From positions 82,655 through 146,654 of the forward strand of contig JACRMS010000032.1 of assembly GCA_016214845.1 (NCBI GenBank): a stretch of DNA of 64,000 nt, read 5' to 3'. Source of the DNA: Nitrospirota bacterium (lineage in GTDB: Bacteria > Nitrospirota > Thermodesulfovibrionia > UBA6902). How positions within the stretch are numbered: position 1 is the stretch's first letter; every line of letters starts with the position of its first letter. The notes under the pieces are model-generated. The model had not been told where the DNA came from. It did no database searches and saw only the letters and a program-made list of their open reading frames with translations. The position numbers and the translations under genes are program-made. This document shows positions 1 to 8,487 of this stretch, piece after piece.

Positions 1-483
1 CGTAGCAGTGGCGCCTGTGCCTGTGCCGTAAACATCGTCGATGGTGACAACAGGATCGGTGTATCCACTGCCACCAGCCTCAACCGTGACGACAGAGACG
101 GCCCCTGTCGGAAGCGGGCTGTAAGCCCAGTTACCATAAGGCCCGAAATAATGCGGTACCCCGCCGGGGTCGAGAGCGAAAGCTGCAGGAGCTGCTGCAG
201 CCGCAAGTGGAGCTGCAAGCTGCCAGCTCTGTATTCTCTGAGTAGCCGTTGCCGCAAGTGGATCTACAGGCTGACCGACCTGTATTTTCTGAGCGCGCAT
301 CGCTTTGAAACGGGCTGCCGCGGCCTTCTTCTCGGCCTGTGTAGCTCGTCCGCGATACTTAAGTACCTGTTTGGCACCGGCGCTGTTATTCGTTGTCTGC
401 GCCCAGCCCATGTCAATGCCCAATGAAAGGGCGACCACTGTAAATACCACACTTATAAAATTCAAAAAGTTATGCATCTTCAT
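1..483 (-). CDS. Secreted protein, N-terminal part (gene runs off the left edge)
   Basis: The fragment starts with ATG at 483 behind a strong ribosome site (AAAGGAGAGAT, 487-497). It encodes a signal peptide: basic start MKMHNF, hydrophobic core to about residue 24, then a likely cleavage after GWAQ near residue 29. The mature part is Ala/Gln-rich, followed by an aromatic stretch (HYFGPYGNWAYSPLPTG) and a VTVEAGGSGYTDPVVTI segment of the beta-strand type seen in large secreted proteins. The start resembles N-termini I associate with secreted multicopper oxidases, but no copper motif lies inside the window, so no function is assigned. The reading frame is continuous with the receiver-domain gene upstream; see that entry. 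Expression probably depends on the sigma54 promoter at 1012-1027. Confidence 0.6.
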   Translation of the reverse strand, partial: MKMHNFLNFISVVFTVVALSLGIDMGWAQTTNNSAGAKQVLKYRGRATQAEKKAAAARFKAMRAQKIQVGQPVDPLAATATQRIQSWQLAAPLAAAAAPAAFALDPGGVPHYFGPYGNWAYSPLPTGAVSVVTVEAGGSGYTDPVVTIDDVYGTGTGATAT

Positions 484-999
484 TTTATCTCTCCTTTCGT
501 GTTTGTTTTTGATGTTATTTGTTTGTTGGTTTTCTTCACATTTTTCATCCCCCTTTTTCACTGAAGTTAACCCGGCAATACGCCGTTTATTTTTTTGTCC
601 GGCTGAGATACCGGACACCCTTTTGTTTCCCGCCCCGTTGCTCAGCAGACTGCATATCATTTCAATAAGCGCTTCAAATCTGAAAGGTTTTGCGATGTAA
701 TCGCTGACGTTAAGCTGCTTAAGCATCTCTTCTGCCTCATCAGTAAGCCCGGCAGACATCACGATTACCGGTATTTCAACGCGTTTCTCAAGCAGATAAG
801 CTAAAAGCTCAAAGCCGTTTTTAACGGGCATATTCAGATCTGTTATCAAAAGGTCTATCTGACCGGATTCGAGAATTTTCTCCGCCTGCTCGCCGTTTTC
901 CGCCGTGATGATATTGAAATTTTTATCATAAAGCCTGAGTGCCTCGGACAAACTGGACAAAGTCAATTTCTCATCATCAACAAGCAGTAACGTTTTCAT
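484..999 (-). CDS. Receiver-domain response regulator, reading frame open into the secreted-protein gene
   Basis: ATG at 999 opens a CheY-like receiver domain: acidic pair D8/D9, phospho-acceptor D54 in ITDLNMP, the MSAG switch region and the conserved Lys in IAKPF near residue 104. About residues 125-172 form a charged, low-complexity tail (KKGDEKCEENQQTNNIKNKH). No stop codon separates this gene from the secreted protein below it: the frame from 999 to position 1 is fully open, and 483 lies exactly 172 codons after 999. Either the receiver gene has lost its stop, or a receiver-signal-peptide fusion exists. The internal ATG with its own strong ribosome site argues for independent translation of the downstream part. 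The sigma54 promoter lies so close that the transcript would start within a few bases of this ATG. Confidence 0.7.
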
Positions 1000-1011
1000 T
1001 ACACTTCTTAC

Positions 1012-1027
1012 TGCAAGGACAATGCCA
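1012..1027 (-). promoter_or_regulatory. Sigma54 (-24/-12) promoter
   Basis: Read on the minus strand the site is TGGCATTGTCCTTGCA, matching TGGCAY-N5-TTGCA at every conserved position, including the GG and GC doublets with correct spacing. It lies 12 bases upstream of the ATG at 999. The adjacent gene is an NtrC-family activator with an intact GAFTGA loop, the obvious candidate activator. The predicted start of transcription is near 1001. Confidence 0.8.
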
Positions 1028-1104
1028 CTTTTAAATAGTAGGTAGAATTACGCAGTTACAATTTTTGGGGTTTCCGGGAAGGTGATATCAGTTTATTTGG
1101 GACG

Positions 1105-1136
1105 GTCCATATTGAACGGACAGGTCCATTTTGGAC
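1105..1136. promoter_or_regulatory. Tandem inverted-repeat enhancer-type sites for the sigma54 promoter
   Basis: Two related dyads lie 80-125 bases upstream of the sigma54 promoter. One is GTCC-N9-GGAC at 1105-1121; the other is GTCCATTTTGGAC at 1124-1136. Their repeat arms and their distance from the -24/-12 element fit upstream activator sites for an NtrC-type protein. They sit just beyond the stop codon of the activator gene. Binding by that activator is inferred. Confidence 0.55.
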
Positions 1137-1144
1137 TATGAATT

Positions 1145-2500
1145 TTATTTTAGGCCGTACTCTTTGATCTTCCTCTTTAGAGTGGAAAGAGATATTTGCA
1201 GTGCTGCCGCAGTCTTGGAAACATTGAATGAAAGTTTTTTGAGTGTGGAATGGATATATTGTTTCTCCACCTCCTCAAGAGGCAGGATGGTGTCCCCGGT
1301 GAGTTCTTCATTACAGGCCGGGGCAGGATTGCGGGCCTCACTCAGAAGCACGGAGGGAGTGATAAAGTTCCCGCTCTGAAGGAGACAAGTCCTCTCAAGA
1401 ATGTTTCTCAACTCACGCACGTTTCCGGGCCACTTATAATTCATGAGCTTCTCAAACTCTGAATCCTCAATTTTAATGTCACGGCAGTTTGTTATCTTTT
1501 TCAGAAGATAAGAGCAGATTTCGGGTATGTCCTGCTTTCTTTCCCGCAGCGGGGGGATATGTATCCTGATGACGCTTAACCTGTAGTAGAGGTCGCTCCT
1601 GAATTTCGAACCCATAACGTTTTCAAGGTCTGCGGACGTGGCGGCTATAACACGGAAATTTACAGGCCGGATAAGGTCTCCGCCAAGCCTTTTTATTTTT
1701 TTATCTTCAAGGACGCTGAGGAGCTTTGACTGGAGGTGCAAGGGCATTTCTCCTATTTCATCAAGCAGGAGGGTCCCGCCTTCAGCCATTTCAAATATTC
1801 CCCGTTTGGAAGAGGCAGCGCCCGTGAATGCGCCTTTTTCATAGCCGAAGAGCTCCGCCTCTATCAGGTTCTCAGGAAGCGCGGCGCAGTTGATGCTTAT
1901 AAACGCGTCTTCCTTGGCAGGGCTTTTATAGTGAATGGCCTTGGCCGCAACATTTTTGCCGGTGCCGGTTTCCCCTGTAATTAAGACCGGGGCGTCCGTT
2001 GAGGCGGCAAGGTCCACGGCCTTCAGGATTTCCGAAAACTCCCTGCTGCCGCCCACAAGGACAGCATCTTCGCTGTCTTTTACTTTTCTGTAACTCTCAA
2101 TTTGAGCGGTCTTCTCAAGGCTGAGGGTCTTTAAGGCCTGTTTTACGGCAAGGTACAGCTCCTCCATCTCAAAGGGTTTTGACAGATAGTTATGGGCGCC
2201 TGCCTTAATGGCCCTGACCGCGTTCTCGAAACTGGGATAGGCAGTGATAAATATTATCTTCGTCTGGTCGTTGTATTTCAGGATCGAGGGGCAAATGGTG
2301 TGTCCCTCGCCATCAGGCAGGTTCTGATCGAGCATGACAATATCAACCTTGTTCTGCGAGCAGGCGGCGGTCCCGTCCGCGATTGAATGCGCGGCAAGGA
2401 CCTTCAGGTTGTCTTTATTCAGGTGGTCTTTGATGACGTCGCACAACAGCCTGTCGTCATCTATTATAAGCAGGACCCTTTTGTCTCTATCGCTGTTCAC
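1145..2500 (-). CDS. NtrC-family sigma54-dependent response regulator
   Basis: The protein has 451 residues in the canonical three-domain order. The receiver domain (1-120) has D14/D15/D16 and phospho-acceptor D58. The AAA+ domain (about 145-370) has Walker A GETGTGKN and the GAFTGA loop that contacts sigma54. A C-terminal Fis-type helix-turn-helix follows (about 410-451, with TAAALQISLSTLKRKI). It overlaps the 3' end of the histidine kinase gene by 14 bases, so the two form a translationally coupled two-component pair. The only good sigma54 promoter seen in the window lies immediately downstream with paired dyad sites, so its target is probably the receiver/secreted-protein ORF. The signal sensed is not known. 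Confidence 0.93.
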   Translation of the reverse strand: MNSDRDKRVLLIIDDDRLLCDVIKDHLNKDNLKVLAAHSIADGTAACSQNKVDIVMLDQNLPDGEGHTICPSILKYNDQTKIIFITAYPSFENAVRAIKAGAHNYLSKPFEMEELYLAVKQALKTLSLEKTAQIESYRKVKDSEDAVLVGGSREFSEILKAVDLAASTDAPVLITGETGTGKNVAAKAIHYKSPAKEDAFISINCAALPENLIEAELFGYEKGAFTGAASSKRGIFEMAEGGTLLLDEIGEMPLHLQSKLLSVLEDKKIKRLGGDLIRPVNFRVIAATSADLENVMGSKFRSDLYYRLSVIRIHIPPLRERKQDIPEICSYLLKKITNCRDIKIEDSEFEKLMNYKWPGNVRELRNILERTCLLQSGNFITPSVLLSEARNPAPACNEELTGDTILPLEEVEKQYIHSTLKKLSFNVSKTAAALQISLSTLKRKIKEYGLK

Positions 2501-4688
2501 TCAGGACCTCAGCGACAAATATGTCAACTTCCGTGCCTTCATTTATCCGGCTTTTCACCTCTATTGAGGAATTCATTTTCGCAAGCATTTTTCTCGCAAT
2601 GACCAGGCCCAGTCCGGTCCCGCTCGATTTGGTAGTATAAAAGGGTTTGAATAAATTTCCAAGATGCTCCCCGGTTATGCCGCAGCCGTTGTCGGAGAAC
2701 CTGAGCCGTATCATACCTGAAGACTTTGAAACAGTGATGGAAATTTTCGGGTCTGGCCTGCCTTCGCATGCGTCAATTGCGTTGGTAAAAATATTTAAAA
2801 GCACCTGCTGGAGCGCGCGCGGGTCCGCATGGCATAACTCCGCATCCGGATCCACAGAGCATGTTATGGCGATACCCTTTCTCTCGTAATCCTCTTTAAA
2901 CAGAGAAAGAAATTTCTCCAAAAAATCCGTCATCCTTATGTCCTGTAACGCAGGTGTTTCATACATATTGAAAGTCTTCAGGCTTTTCAGCAGATATTCA
3001 ACCCGTGACAGCTCATCCTGTATGCGCTGAATATAATTCAGAACAGACTCCTTTGAATAATTGTCCAGGTTTGTCTGGAGCACCGTCAGGGCCATTTTTA
3101 TTGAGTTGATGGGATTGCCTATTTCGTGCCTGATCCCGGAGAAGATGTAGCCGATATTGTTCATGGTATTTACAGCCTCTGCAATGGATTCAAGCCTGAG
3201 TTTTTCACTCACATCACGCCTGACAGAGACGTAGTTTATGATCTTTCCGGCGGCATCATTAACCGGGGAGATAGTGCAATCTTCATGATAAAGCGAGCCG
3301 TCCTTCTTTTTACTTATCAGAAGGCCGTTCCAGATATTCCCCAGTTTCATCGATTCCCTGATGACCTGATAAAAAGCCTCGTCATGCCTGCCGCTGTCAA
3401 GTATATGCAGATCATGCCCGGCAGCGTCCTGACGTGAAAAACCTGTTATGCGTTCAAAGGCCGGATTGGCATACTGGATCTTCCCTTTGATGTCGGTTAT
3501 TACAAATGCGTCAGGCGCGGATTCGGCTGCTGCCATAAGGCGAGTGCGGTCTTCTTCTATGCTGAACCTGTGAATGACTTCTCCGACAATAGGGGCCATC
3601 ACCTCCATGAACTCAACATCCTTCCCTGACAGCCTTCCTTCATTTTTATCGGCAAGGTAAAATGCCCCGAGTGTCCTGTTTTGATGGCGGATGGGGACAA
3701 CTGCTATTGACGCAAAGCCATTTTGAGCGCATACACCTCTGAAACATTTCTTTCCGTTTTCCTCCGATGAGTTCATAAGTTCACGCGAGTTGTTGCAGAA
3801 GAAAGAACCGTTCGGAGTAATAAAAGGGGCGTCACAGCGCTCGAATTTTCCGGTTATCACCCTGATGCAGGCACACTGGTCCGTCTTGACCGAGAGACAA
3901 TTTTCCCTTTCCCAAAACTCCCTGCTGTAACCAACGTATGACTCATAAGGGATCCCCCCGTTTTCATCCAATATCCTTACGCCTACGCACCGGCATTTGC
4001 TCCATACTCTTACAAGGTCTACCACAGAATCCAGGTAGTCATTTCTTGAAAAGCTGCGAGTGAACAGTTGCAGCAGGTCGTTGCTTGCGCGGGCCATCTC
4101 GTTGGCCCGGAGAAGTTCAGCGGTCCTCTCCCGGACCCTGAGCTCCAGCTCTTCTTTTGCCTTTTGTAACGCCTCTTCCATCTTCTTGCGCTCCGTGATA
4201 TCCATAAGCATACCAGACAAAATATCCCCGTCAAGGGTCGCGCTTAAAAGTATATTTTTTATTTCCCCTGTTCTTGTAAGCAATTCGACTTCGAAATGGT
4301 CCACCCTGGCGTCCTTCTTGATCCTTTGGATCAACGCAACCCTGTCCTCCGGATTTTTATAGCTGGACAATATGTTGTGATGCTTTAATTTTTGAAGAGT
4401 CTCATATTCGAAAATGCGCAATAGCGCTTCGTTTGCGTAAATAAGGTTGCCATTTAAATTCGTAGTAAAAATGCCTACAAGGGAAGTATCTACAAGATGT
4501 CTGTACTTCTTTTCGGACTCAATAAGCTTTTGCTCGATCTCTCTCCGCTCGCTGATGTCGCTTACAGTGGACTCCTGACTGCCGGCGGGCTGGTCCGGCA
4601 TTTTCCTGTCCGCCTTTTTTCGGTGGACAGGAAAATTGCTGGATGCAGGATTGGTCCTTTTCATTTTTGTTTTGGTGTTCCGGGGCAT
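2487..4688 (-). CDS. PAS-GAF-PAS sensor histidine kinase
   Basis: This is a soluble kinase of about 733 residues from ATG 4688. In order it has an N-terminal PAS domain (starting near KKYRHLVDTSLVGIF), a coiled coil (KAKEELELRVRERTAELL), a Cys-rich GAF domain (CRCVGVRILDE, DQCACIRVI), a second PAS (ESAPDAFVITD), a HisKA domain with H-box GIRHEIGNPINS, and a HATPase domain (NIFTNAIDA, SSGTGLGLVIARK). There is no membrane segment, so the input is cytoplasmic; the many Cys in the GAF region could bind a metal or sense redox. The frame is open back to a GTG at 4718, but a TTGCGG-N17-TATAAT promoter spans 4695-4723. That makes ATG 4688 a likely leaderless start. The partner is the NtrC-type regulator that overlaps its 3' end. 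Confidence 0.9.
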   Translation of the reverse strand: MPRNTKTKMKRTNPASSNFPVHRKKADRKMPDQPAGSQESTVSDISERREIEQKLIESEKKYRHLVDTSLVGIFTTNLNGNLIYANEALLRIFEYETLQKLKHHNILSSYKNPEDRVALIQRIKKDARVDHFEVELLTRTGEIKNILLSATLDGDILSGMLMDITERKKMEEALQKAKEELELRVRERTAELLRANEMARASNDLLQLFTRSFSRNDYLDSVVDLVRVWSKCRCVGVRILDENGGIPYESYVGYSREFWERENCLSVKTDQCACIRVITGKFERCDAPFITPNGSFFCNNSRELMNSSEENGKKCFRGVCAQNGFASIAVVPIRHQNRTLGAFYLADKNEGRLSGKDVEFMEVMAPIVGEVIHRFSIEEDRTRLMAAAESAPDAFVITDIKGKIQYANPAFERITGFSRQDAAGHDLHILDSGRHDEAFYQVIRESMKLGNIWNGLLISKKKDGSLYHEDCTISPVNDAAGKIINYVSVRRDVSEKLRLESIAEAVNTMNNIGYIFSGIRHEIGNPINSIKMALTVLQTNLDNYSKESVLNYIQRIQDELSRVEYLLKSLKTFNMYETPALQDIRMTDFLEKFLSLFKEDYERKGIAITCSVDPDAELCHADPRALQQVLLNIFTNAIDACEGRPDPKISITVSKSSGMIRLRFSDNGCGITGEHLGNLFKPFYTTKSSGTGLGLVIARKMLAKMNSSIEVKSRINEGTEVDIFVAEVLSEQR

Positions 4689-4694
4689 GGTTAA

Positions 4695-4723
4695 ATTATA
4701 TAATGGAAAACAATCCACCGCAA
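4695..4723 (-). promoter_or_regulatory. Sigma70-type promoter in front of the histidine kinase
   Basis: On the minus strand the -35 element is TTGCGG (4718-4723) and the -10 element is a perfect TATAAT (4695-4700), with a 17-base spacer. Only TTAACC separates the -10 from ATG 4688, so transcription would begin at or next to the start codon. No ribosome-binding sequence is present there. Confidence 0.55.
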
Positions 4724-4729
4724 TTTTTT

Positions 4730-5965
4730 TTATGACAGGTAAAAAATAACGGATTCTTTGATGGCAGGCAGTTCCTCTTCTGTGAGGCCAAAATGTTTCA
4801 AGTCTGCCGGGTCAGCCTCGGGGACGCGGAAATTGCCGCTTGAGCCCAGCTCAAATTTTTGCACAAGCACATTGGAGACATGCACTGCAGCGACAATATC
4901 CTGGTTGGTCTTACAGAGGCGCGGCTCGTGGTGCCATCTTATTGCGTTCACCAGAAATGACGGCATGCTCCACCACTCGGCAAGATGCCTGCCTATCTCC
5001 TCGTGGTTTGTCTCCAGGATATCGTATTCGGCTTCTATCAATAACGATTTCTTCAAGCGGGCAGTGTCCATAATTTTCCTGAAATCGTCGGCAAGGCACA
5101 TTTCCTCGACAAGCTTTCCCATGTCATGCAGTAACCCGGCGGTAAAGGCCCTTTCAGCTTCCTTGTCGTCCAAATGCGGCAGCCTGCCGGCAAGCATTTT
5201 TGCCAGAATGCCGCATGAAAGTGAATGGGTCTGAAAATCCTTCAGGTCAAAGCCCGTGTCCGACTGAGATCCGGGCGACATAGGGCTGAAAATCGAATAT
5301 GAGAGGACCAGTCCTTCAACAATGTCTATACCTAGGACCATCAAGGCGCGTTCAACAGTGTCAACCTTATGCCTCTGGCCGAAGAGGGATGAGTTGGCCC
5401 AGCGCAGGAGTTCAGCAGAGATGGACGTGTCCTGCTCGATGATCTCCGCAAGGTGTTCTATGGATACGGTATTTATATGCGAAAAACATTTTTTAATTTC
5501 AAAATAGGTTTGCGGCATAGTCCTAAGAGTGGAGATGGAGTTGATGATCTTCTGCAGCCCTTTGCCCTTTTGCTTCAACTCCTCTGCCTGAAGGAGGGCG
5601 TCCCGTATGATTCCTTTAAGCTCGTCGTCCCTCCACGGTTTTGAGACAAGCTGCTGGGCGCATCCCTCCGAGAGGGCCTGGACTATTGCGCCGCGGTCTG
5701 CATATCCGCTTAAAAAAATACGGACGACATGGGGATAAAGCTCCCGGACCTGTTTTAGAAAGGTTATGCCGTCCATGCCCGGCATCCGCACGTCGGAGAT
5801 AACAAGGTCAACGTCCTCTTTTTTCAGGACGTCTATTGCCTTTTCCCCGCTTTCAGCAAAGCGGAGGTCCCATGCCTCATCCTGAAGCAGCCGCCGGAGG
5901 GAATTAAGAATACTCAACTCGTCATCCACAAAAAGTATGGTCTGGCGCTCTTTATCCATTATCAA
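4730..5965 (-). CDS. Response regulator with HDOD output domain
   Basis: The protein has 411 residues. It has an N-terminal receiver domain (1-125: D14/D15, phospho-acceptor D58 in ISDVRMPG, switch LSGYADRGAI, Lys in SKPW). An HDOD domain follows (about 150-370: FSHINTVSIEHLAEIIEQD, SAELLRWANSSLFG, and a degenerate HD-type LLHDMGKLVEEM). HDOD proteins act in cyclic-nucleotide or developmental signalling, and the HD motif here is mostly regulatory in the family. It lies directly upstream of the kinase on the same strand. The kinase also has its own promoter in the 40-base gap, so this gene may or may not share its transcript. Possible starts are ATG 5965 and the in-frame ATG two codons later; AGAGAG lies upstream. 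Confidence 0.9.
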   Translation of the reverse strand: MIMDKERQTILFVDDELSILNSLRRLLQDEAWDLRFAESGEKAIDVLKKEDVDLVISDVRMPGMDGITFLKQVRELYPHVVRIFLSGYADRGAIVQALSEGCAQQLVSKPWRDDELKGIIRDALLQAEELKQKGKGLQKIINSISTLRTMPQTYFEIKKCFSHINTVSIEHLAEIIEQDTSISAELLRWANSSLFGQRHKVDTVERALMVLGIDIVEGLVLSYSIFSPMSPGSQSDTGFDLKDFQTHSLSCGILAKMLAGRLPHLDDKEAERAFTAGLLHDMGKLVEEMCLADDFRKIMDTARLKKSLLIEAEYDILETNHEEIGRHLAEWWSMPSFLVNAIRWHHEPRLCKTNQDIVAAVHVSNVLVQKFELGSSGNFRVPEADPADLKHFGLTEEELPAIKESVIFYLS

Positions 5966-6100
5966 ATCTCTCTGTTCCGCTTGCAGCGCATTTAAATTAT
6001 GATATCACTTTAAAATTGCTATCTCAAATTAACCGCAAGCCTTTCACCTTATATATCGGATGTTATACGCGGGAGATTAAAGCGGGGAAACACAATAAAG

Positions 6101-6520
6101 TTACAGGTTATATCTCAGAACGACAGCCTTGCAAAAATTGTCGATATCTCTCAGATGCTTTTTCCAGACAGTGTAGACGATTTTCATGTCAGTCTTTTCG
6201 TATTCATGCACGATTCTGTTTCTGAATCCCGACATCTGGACCATTTTTTTTGCGAGAGGCTTTGAAATGATCTTGTTCTTTGAAAGCATTTCAAAGACCT
6301 CCGCCTGTGTTGCAGGAGTCTCCCATTCCGAATCACTTATGATGTGAGCGCCGATATCAATACATGTCTGTATCGCCTGAATAAGATTAAAAAGAACAAT
6401 GCTCTGGAGGTCCCTGTCATTTGCAAACGACTTGATCCCGGGGTCCTTTTTCTGACGGACCTGGTTAAGGTAGGTTTCCATCCTTTCGAGTTTCCTGCTG
6501 ATAAGGGATTTATCAACCAA
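6101..6520 (-). CDS. hepT: HepT-like HEPN RNase toxin
   Basis: The protein has 139 residues, is all-helical, and belongs to the DUF86/HepT type. The active-site motif R-x4-H-x-Y is intact (RNRIVHEY, near residue 100). In characterised HepT/MntA pairs, the Arg and His cut RNA and the Tyr is the residue AMPylated by the antitoxin. The gene overlaps the upstream nucleotidyltransferase gene by 8 bases, the usual order for type VII pairs. The conserved Tyr implies the antitoxin-by-AMPylation mechanism, which is inferred from the family. Confidence 0.88.
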   Translation of the reverse strand: MVDKSLISRKLERMETYLNQVRQKKDPGIKSFANDRDLQSIVLFNLIQAIQTCIDIGAHIISDSEWETPATQAEVFEMLSKNKIISKPLAKKMVQMSGFRNRIVHEYEKTDMKIVYTVWKKHLRDIDNFCKAVVLRYNL

Positions 6521-6947
6521 CTGCTGCCCTCCTGAAACGGTTAGCGACAGCTTTGTTAAAGATGTCCTCTATCGGCTTGAAATCAAGATACTCAATAATC
6601 GCCTTTGCAGTAAAGTTCACCCTCAGTTCCCTGTCTTGGTCAAAGAGTATCCTCCCGGTTTTAAGAACGCGATGTTTCAGATAAGGCGAAGCGGTATTTA
6701 GAATTATAATGTCCACCAGGCGCAAAGTAAAAGACGGCGAAGCGAGATAGTATTCATTTTTCAAACGCTCAAAGTTCCTTCTTTTCAATTTCTTTTCATT
6801 GACGAGAACAGCTATATCAATATCGCTTTCCTTTGTTCCTCTGCTCCTGGCAAGGCTTCCGAAAAGATATAATGCTGATACCTCTTCCCTGCGTTTAAAA
6901 TAGTTCACGATTCTTTTTATGTCGCTATCCATATCGGGCTTTTTCAT
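6513..6947 (-). CDS. mntA: MntA-like nucleotidyltransferase antitoxin
   Basis: The 144-residue minimal nucleotidyltransferase has the fold motif GSx10DxD (GSLARSRGTKESDID) near residues 29-43. Members paired with HepT transfer AMP to the toxin's Tyr and so neutralise it. It is the first gene of the pair and overlaps hepT by 8 bases. The N-terminus (MDSDIKRIVNYFKRREEVSALYLFG after the first residues) matches the family. The pair lies next to an accessory island, typical for such modules, but outside the direct repeats that bound it. Confidence 0.88.
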   Translation of the reverse strand: MKKPDMDSDIKRIVNYFKRREEVSALYLFGSLARSRGTKESDIDIAVLVNEKKLKRRNFERLKNEYYLASPSFTLRLVDIIILNTASPYLKHRVLKTGRILFDQDRELRVNFTAKAIIEYLDFKPIEDIFNKAVANRFRRAAVG

Positions 6948-6971
6948 TTTCAGATTATAGCATATGCACAG

Positions 6972-7027
6972 CTATCTCCAACACACTCCGCGGGGACAGA
7001 TACGGCGCAGAAGCTGCGCTCGATTGC
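6972..7027 (-). pseudogene. Degenerate fragment of a glutamate-synthase ferredoxin tail
   Basis: This stretch aligns with the 3' end of the oxidoreductase gene at about 12402-12460, with scattered substitutions and small gaps. The shared core is GGCGCAGAAGCTGC. Translated on the minus strand it gives I-E-R-S-F-C-A-V-S-V-P, a decayed form of the cluster I-G-C-S-F-C-A-G-I-C-P. It is a third, older copy next to the perfect repeat that begins at 7146. Confidence 0.6.
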
Positions 7028-7145
7028 TGGCGCTGGAAGATATTTATGAGTGAAAATGGATGGGAATAGGCGGTCCAATCAACAAAATTGAACCAGCAAG
7101 ATCATTTCCGGATTTCGGTTTTCACAGGAATGACAAAAAGGAAAG

Positions 7146-7252
7146 CCTTAAATATTCTCCGTCATCTCCCACACGCCGCAGGGGCAGATGCCGGCGCAGA
7201 AGCTGCATCCGATGCAGAGGTTTTCGTCAACCACGTATTCGTATGAACCGTC
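7146..7252. repeat. Left copy of a perfect 107-bp direct repeat
   Basis: Every base of 7146-7252 equals 12388-12494, in the same orientation, 5242 bases apart. Flanking bases differ at both ends (G7145 versus C12387; T7253 versus G12495). The two copies bound the AT-richer island. The right copy is the functional 3' end of the glutamate-synthase oxidoreductase gene. Confidence 0.97.
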
Positions 7253-7344
7253 TTTGTAAAGGATTCATTCACGCATGTTGTAAGCGGGAATCCGGTTTTT
7301 ATATACAATTCCCCTGTAATGGATTGCTTCGTACATACAGCACG
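7146..7344 (-). pseudogene. 3' fragment of a second oxidoreductase (gltB-like) copy
   Basis: Positions 7146-7252 are identical to the last codons of the gene at 12390. Beyond 7252 the identity stops, but a decayed version of the preceding coding sequence can still be traced. On the minus strand about 7300-7344 gives C-M-Y-E-A-I-H-Y-R-G-I-V-Y-K, comparable with E-A-T-C-Y-Y-G-A-I-S-R-K in the intact gene. The stop codon is kept. It is therefore a truncated paralogue or remnant rather than a simple target-site copy. The 6948-7392 gap holds no other gene. Confidence 0.6.
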
Positions 7345-7392
7345 TTTTTACCTGAAAAATCCCAGCCGATTAGTATAAAATGGTTCTTATAA

Positions 7393-8487
7393 ATGCCTCG
7401 TAAAAGCGACCAATATAAGCCATCAAAAAATATTTGGATAACTACGGGCATTTTCTCAAGCCATTATCTTCTTGAACGCCTGCCGCAGACAGGAACAAAA
7501 TTATGGCCCTCAGATGAAGAAGTATCTCCAATATTTAAGGCAATTCAGGATTTATACAAGGCGAATATTGTCGGATTGAGAAAAGGCAATGAAGCCAATA
7601 CCGAGAGGAGATTTATCGATAAAGTTATTAATGAATTGGGTTATGGTTTTCTTAATCAGAACCAAATTCCAGAAGCGGAGCGCAGACAGGTTCCCGATTA
7701 TTTCCTCTATTCCTCCCGTAAGGACGCTGACAAAGCCTTTGAGTTATCTTCGCATATGAAATATAAGTTGGCGCTTTCAATTACCGAGGCAAAGCGATGG
7801 GACCATAACCTGGACAAACCTTCTTCCGGTAAAGGCAAAGCTCCAGGGGGCAGGTATCCGCATCAACAGATAAGAGATTATCTGAACGAGTCAGAGCACA
7901 TTAAATGGGGAATTCTTACCAATGGCAAAGAGTGGCGGCTTTATTTCAAAGAGGGACGCTCAAGCAAGTTCTTCGAGATAGATATTGAAGATTGTCTTGA
8001 AGATATTCAGAGGTTTAAGTATTTCTATGCTCTCTTCAGACCCTTAGCTTTTATAAAAGACAGCTCCGGCAGATGTCTCCTTGATAATATTTTTGATGAA
8101 TCCCTGAGATTTCAGGAAGACATTGAAAAAGACCTTAGAGTAAAAGTATTTAAATGTGTTGAATGGCTTGGCCACGGGTACCTTTCCAGAGAAGAAAACC
8201 ATCTTTCGGAAAAAGACCTCGACTCGATTTACCATCACAGTCTTATTCTTTTATACAGGATACTCTTTGTGCTCAATGCAGAGGCAAGGGACTTGCTGCC
8301 TACTAATCCACTGACAAAATATTACAAGCATTACGGGTTTCAGCGAATAAAAGACAGGGCAAGACAGGAGAAAGGCGAGTTTATCAGCGCCAAGACAGTC
8401 TTGTATGATGAGCTTTTGGCTCTTTTTCATCTGATAAACGGCAGCAATGAAAAGCTCAATAAGGATATGAATATCCCCCGATACAAC
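7393..8487 (+). pseudogene. Type IIG restriction-modification enzyme, N-terminal remnant
   Basis: About 365 codons match the front part of Eco57I-like fused restriction-methylases. There is an amino-terminal nuclease-type region (VPDYFLYSSRKDADKAF, LALSITEAKRWD, WGILTNGKEWRLYF) and a helical linker. It ends at MNIPRYN, which in intact relatives leads into the methylase domain (IPRYNGGLF). At 8487 the homology stops exactly where the antiparallel PLD gene ends. The frame then reads 24 unrelated codons to 8559. The methylase core (NPPY motif and SAM site) is missing, and the specificity end reappears at 9481. Function is probably lost unless the fragment works alone as a nuclease. Confidence 0.7.

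Noticed and set aside
151-700. Plus-strand open frames overlapping the receiver/secreted-protein region
   Set aside because: Their composition is odd (Cys/Arg/Ser-rich) and they are the mirror of a well-supported minus-strand frame with receiver motifs, a signal peptide and ribosome sites.
4689-4718. GTG 4718 as start of the PAS-GAF kinase
   Set aside because: It lies inside the -35 element of a good promoter and has no ribosome site.
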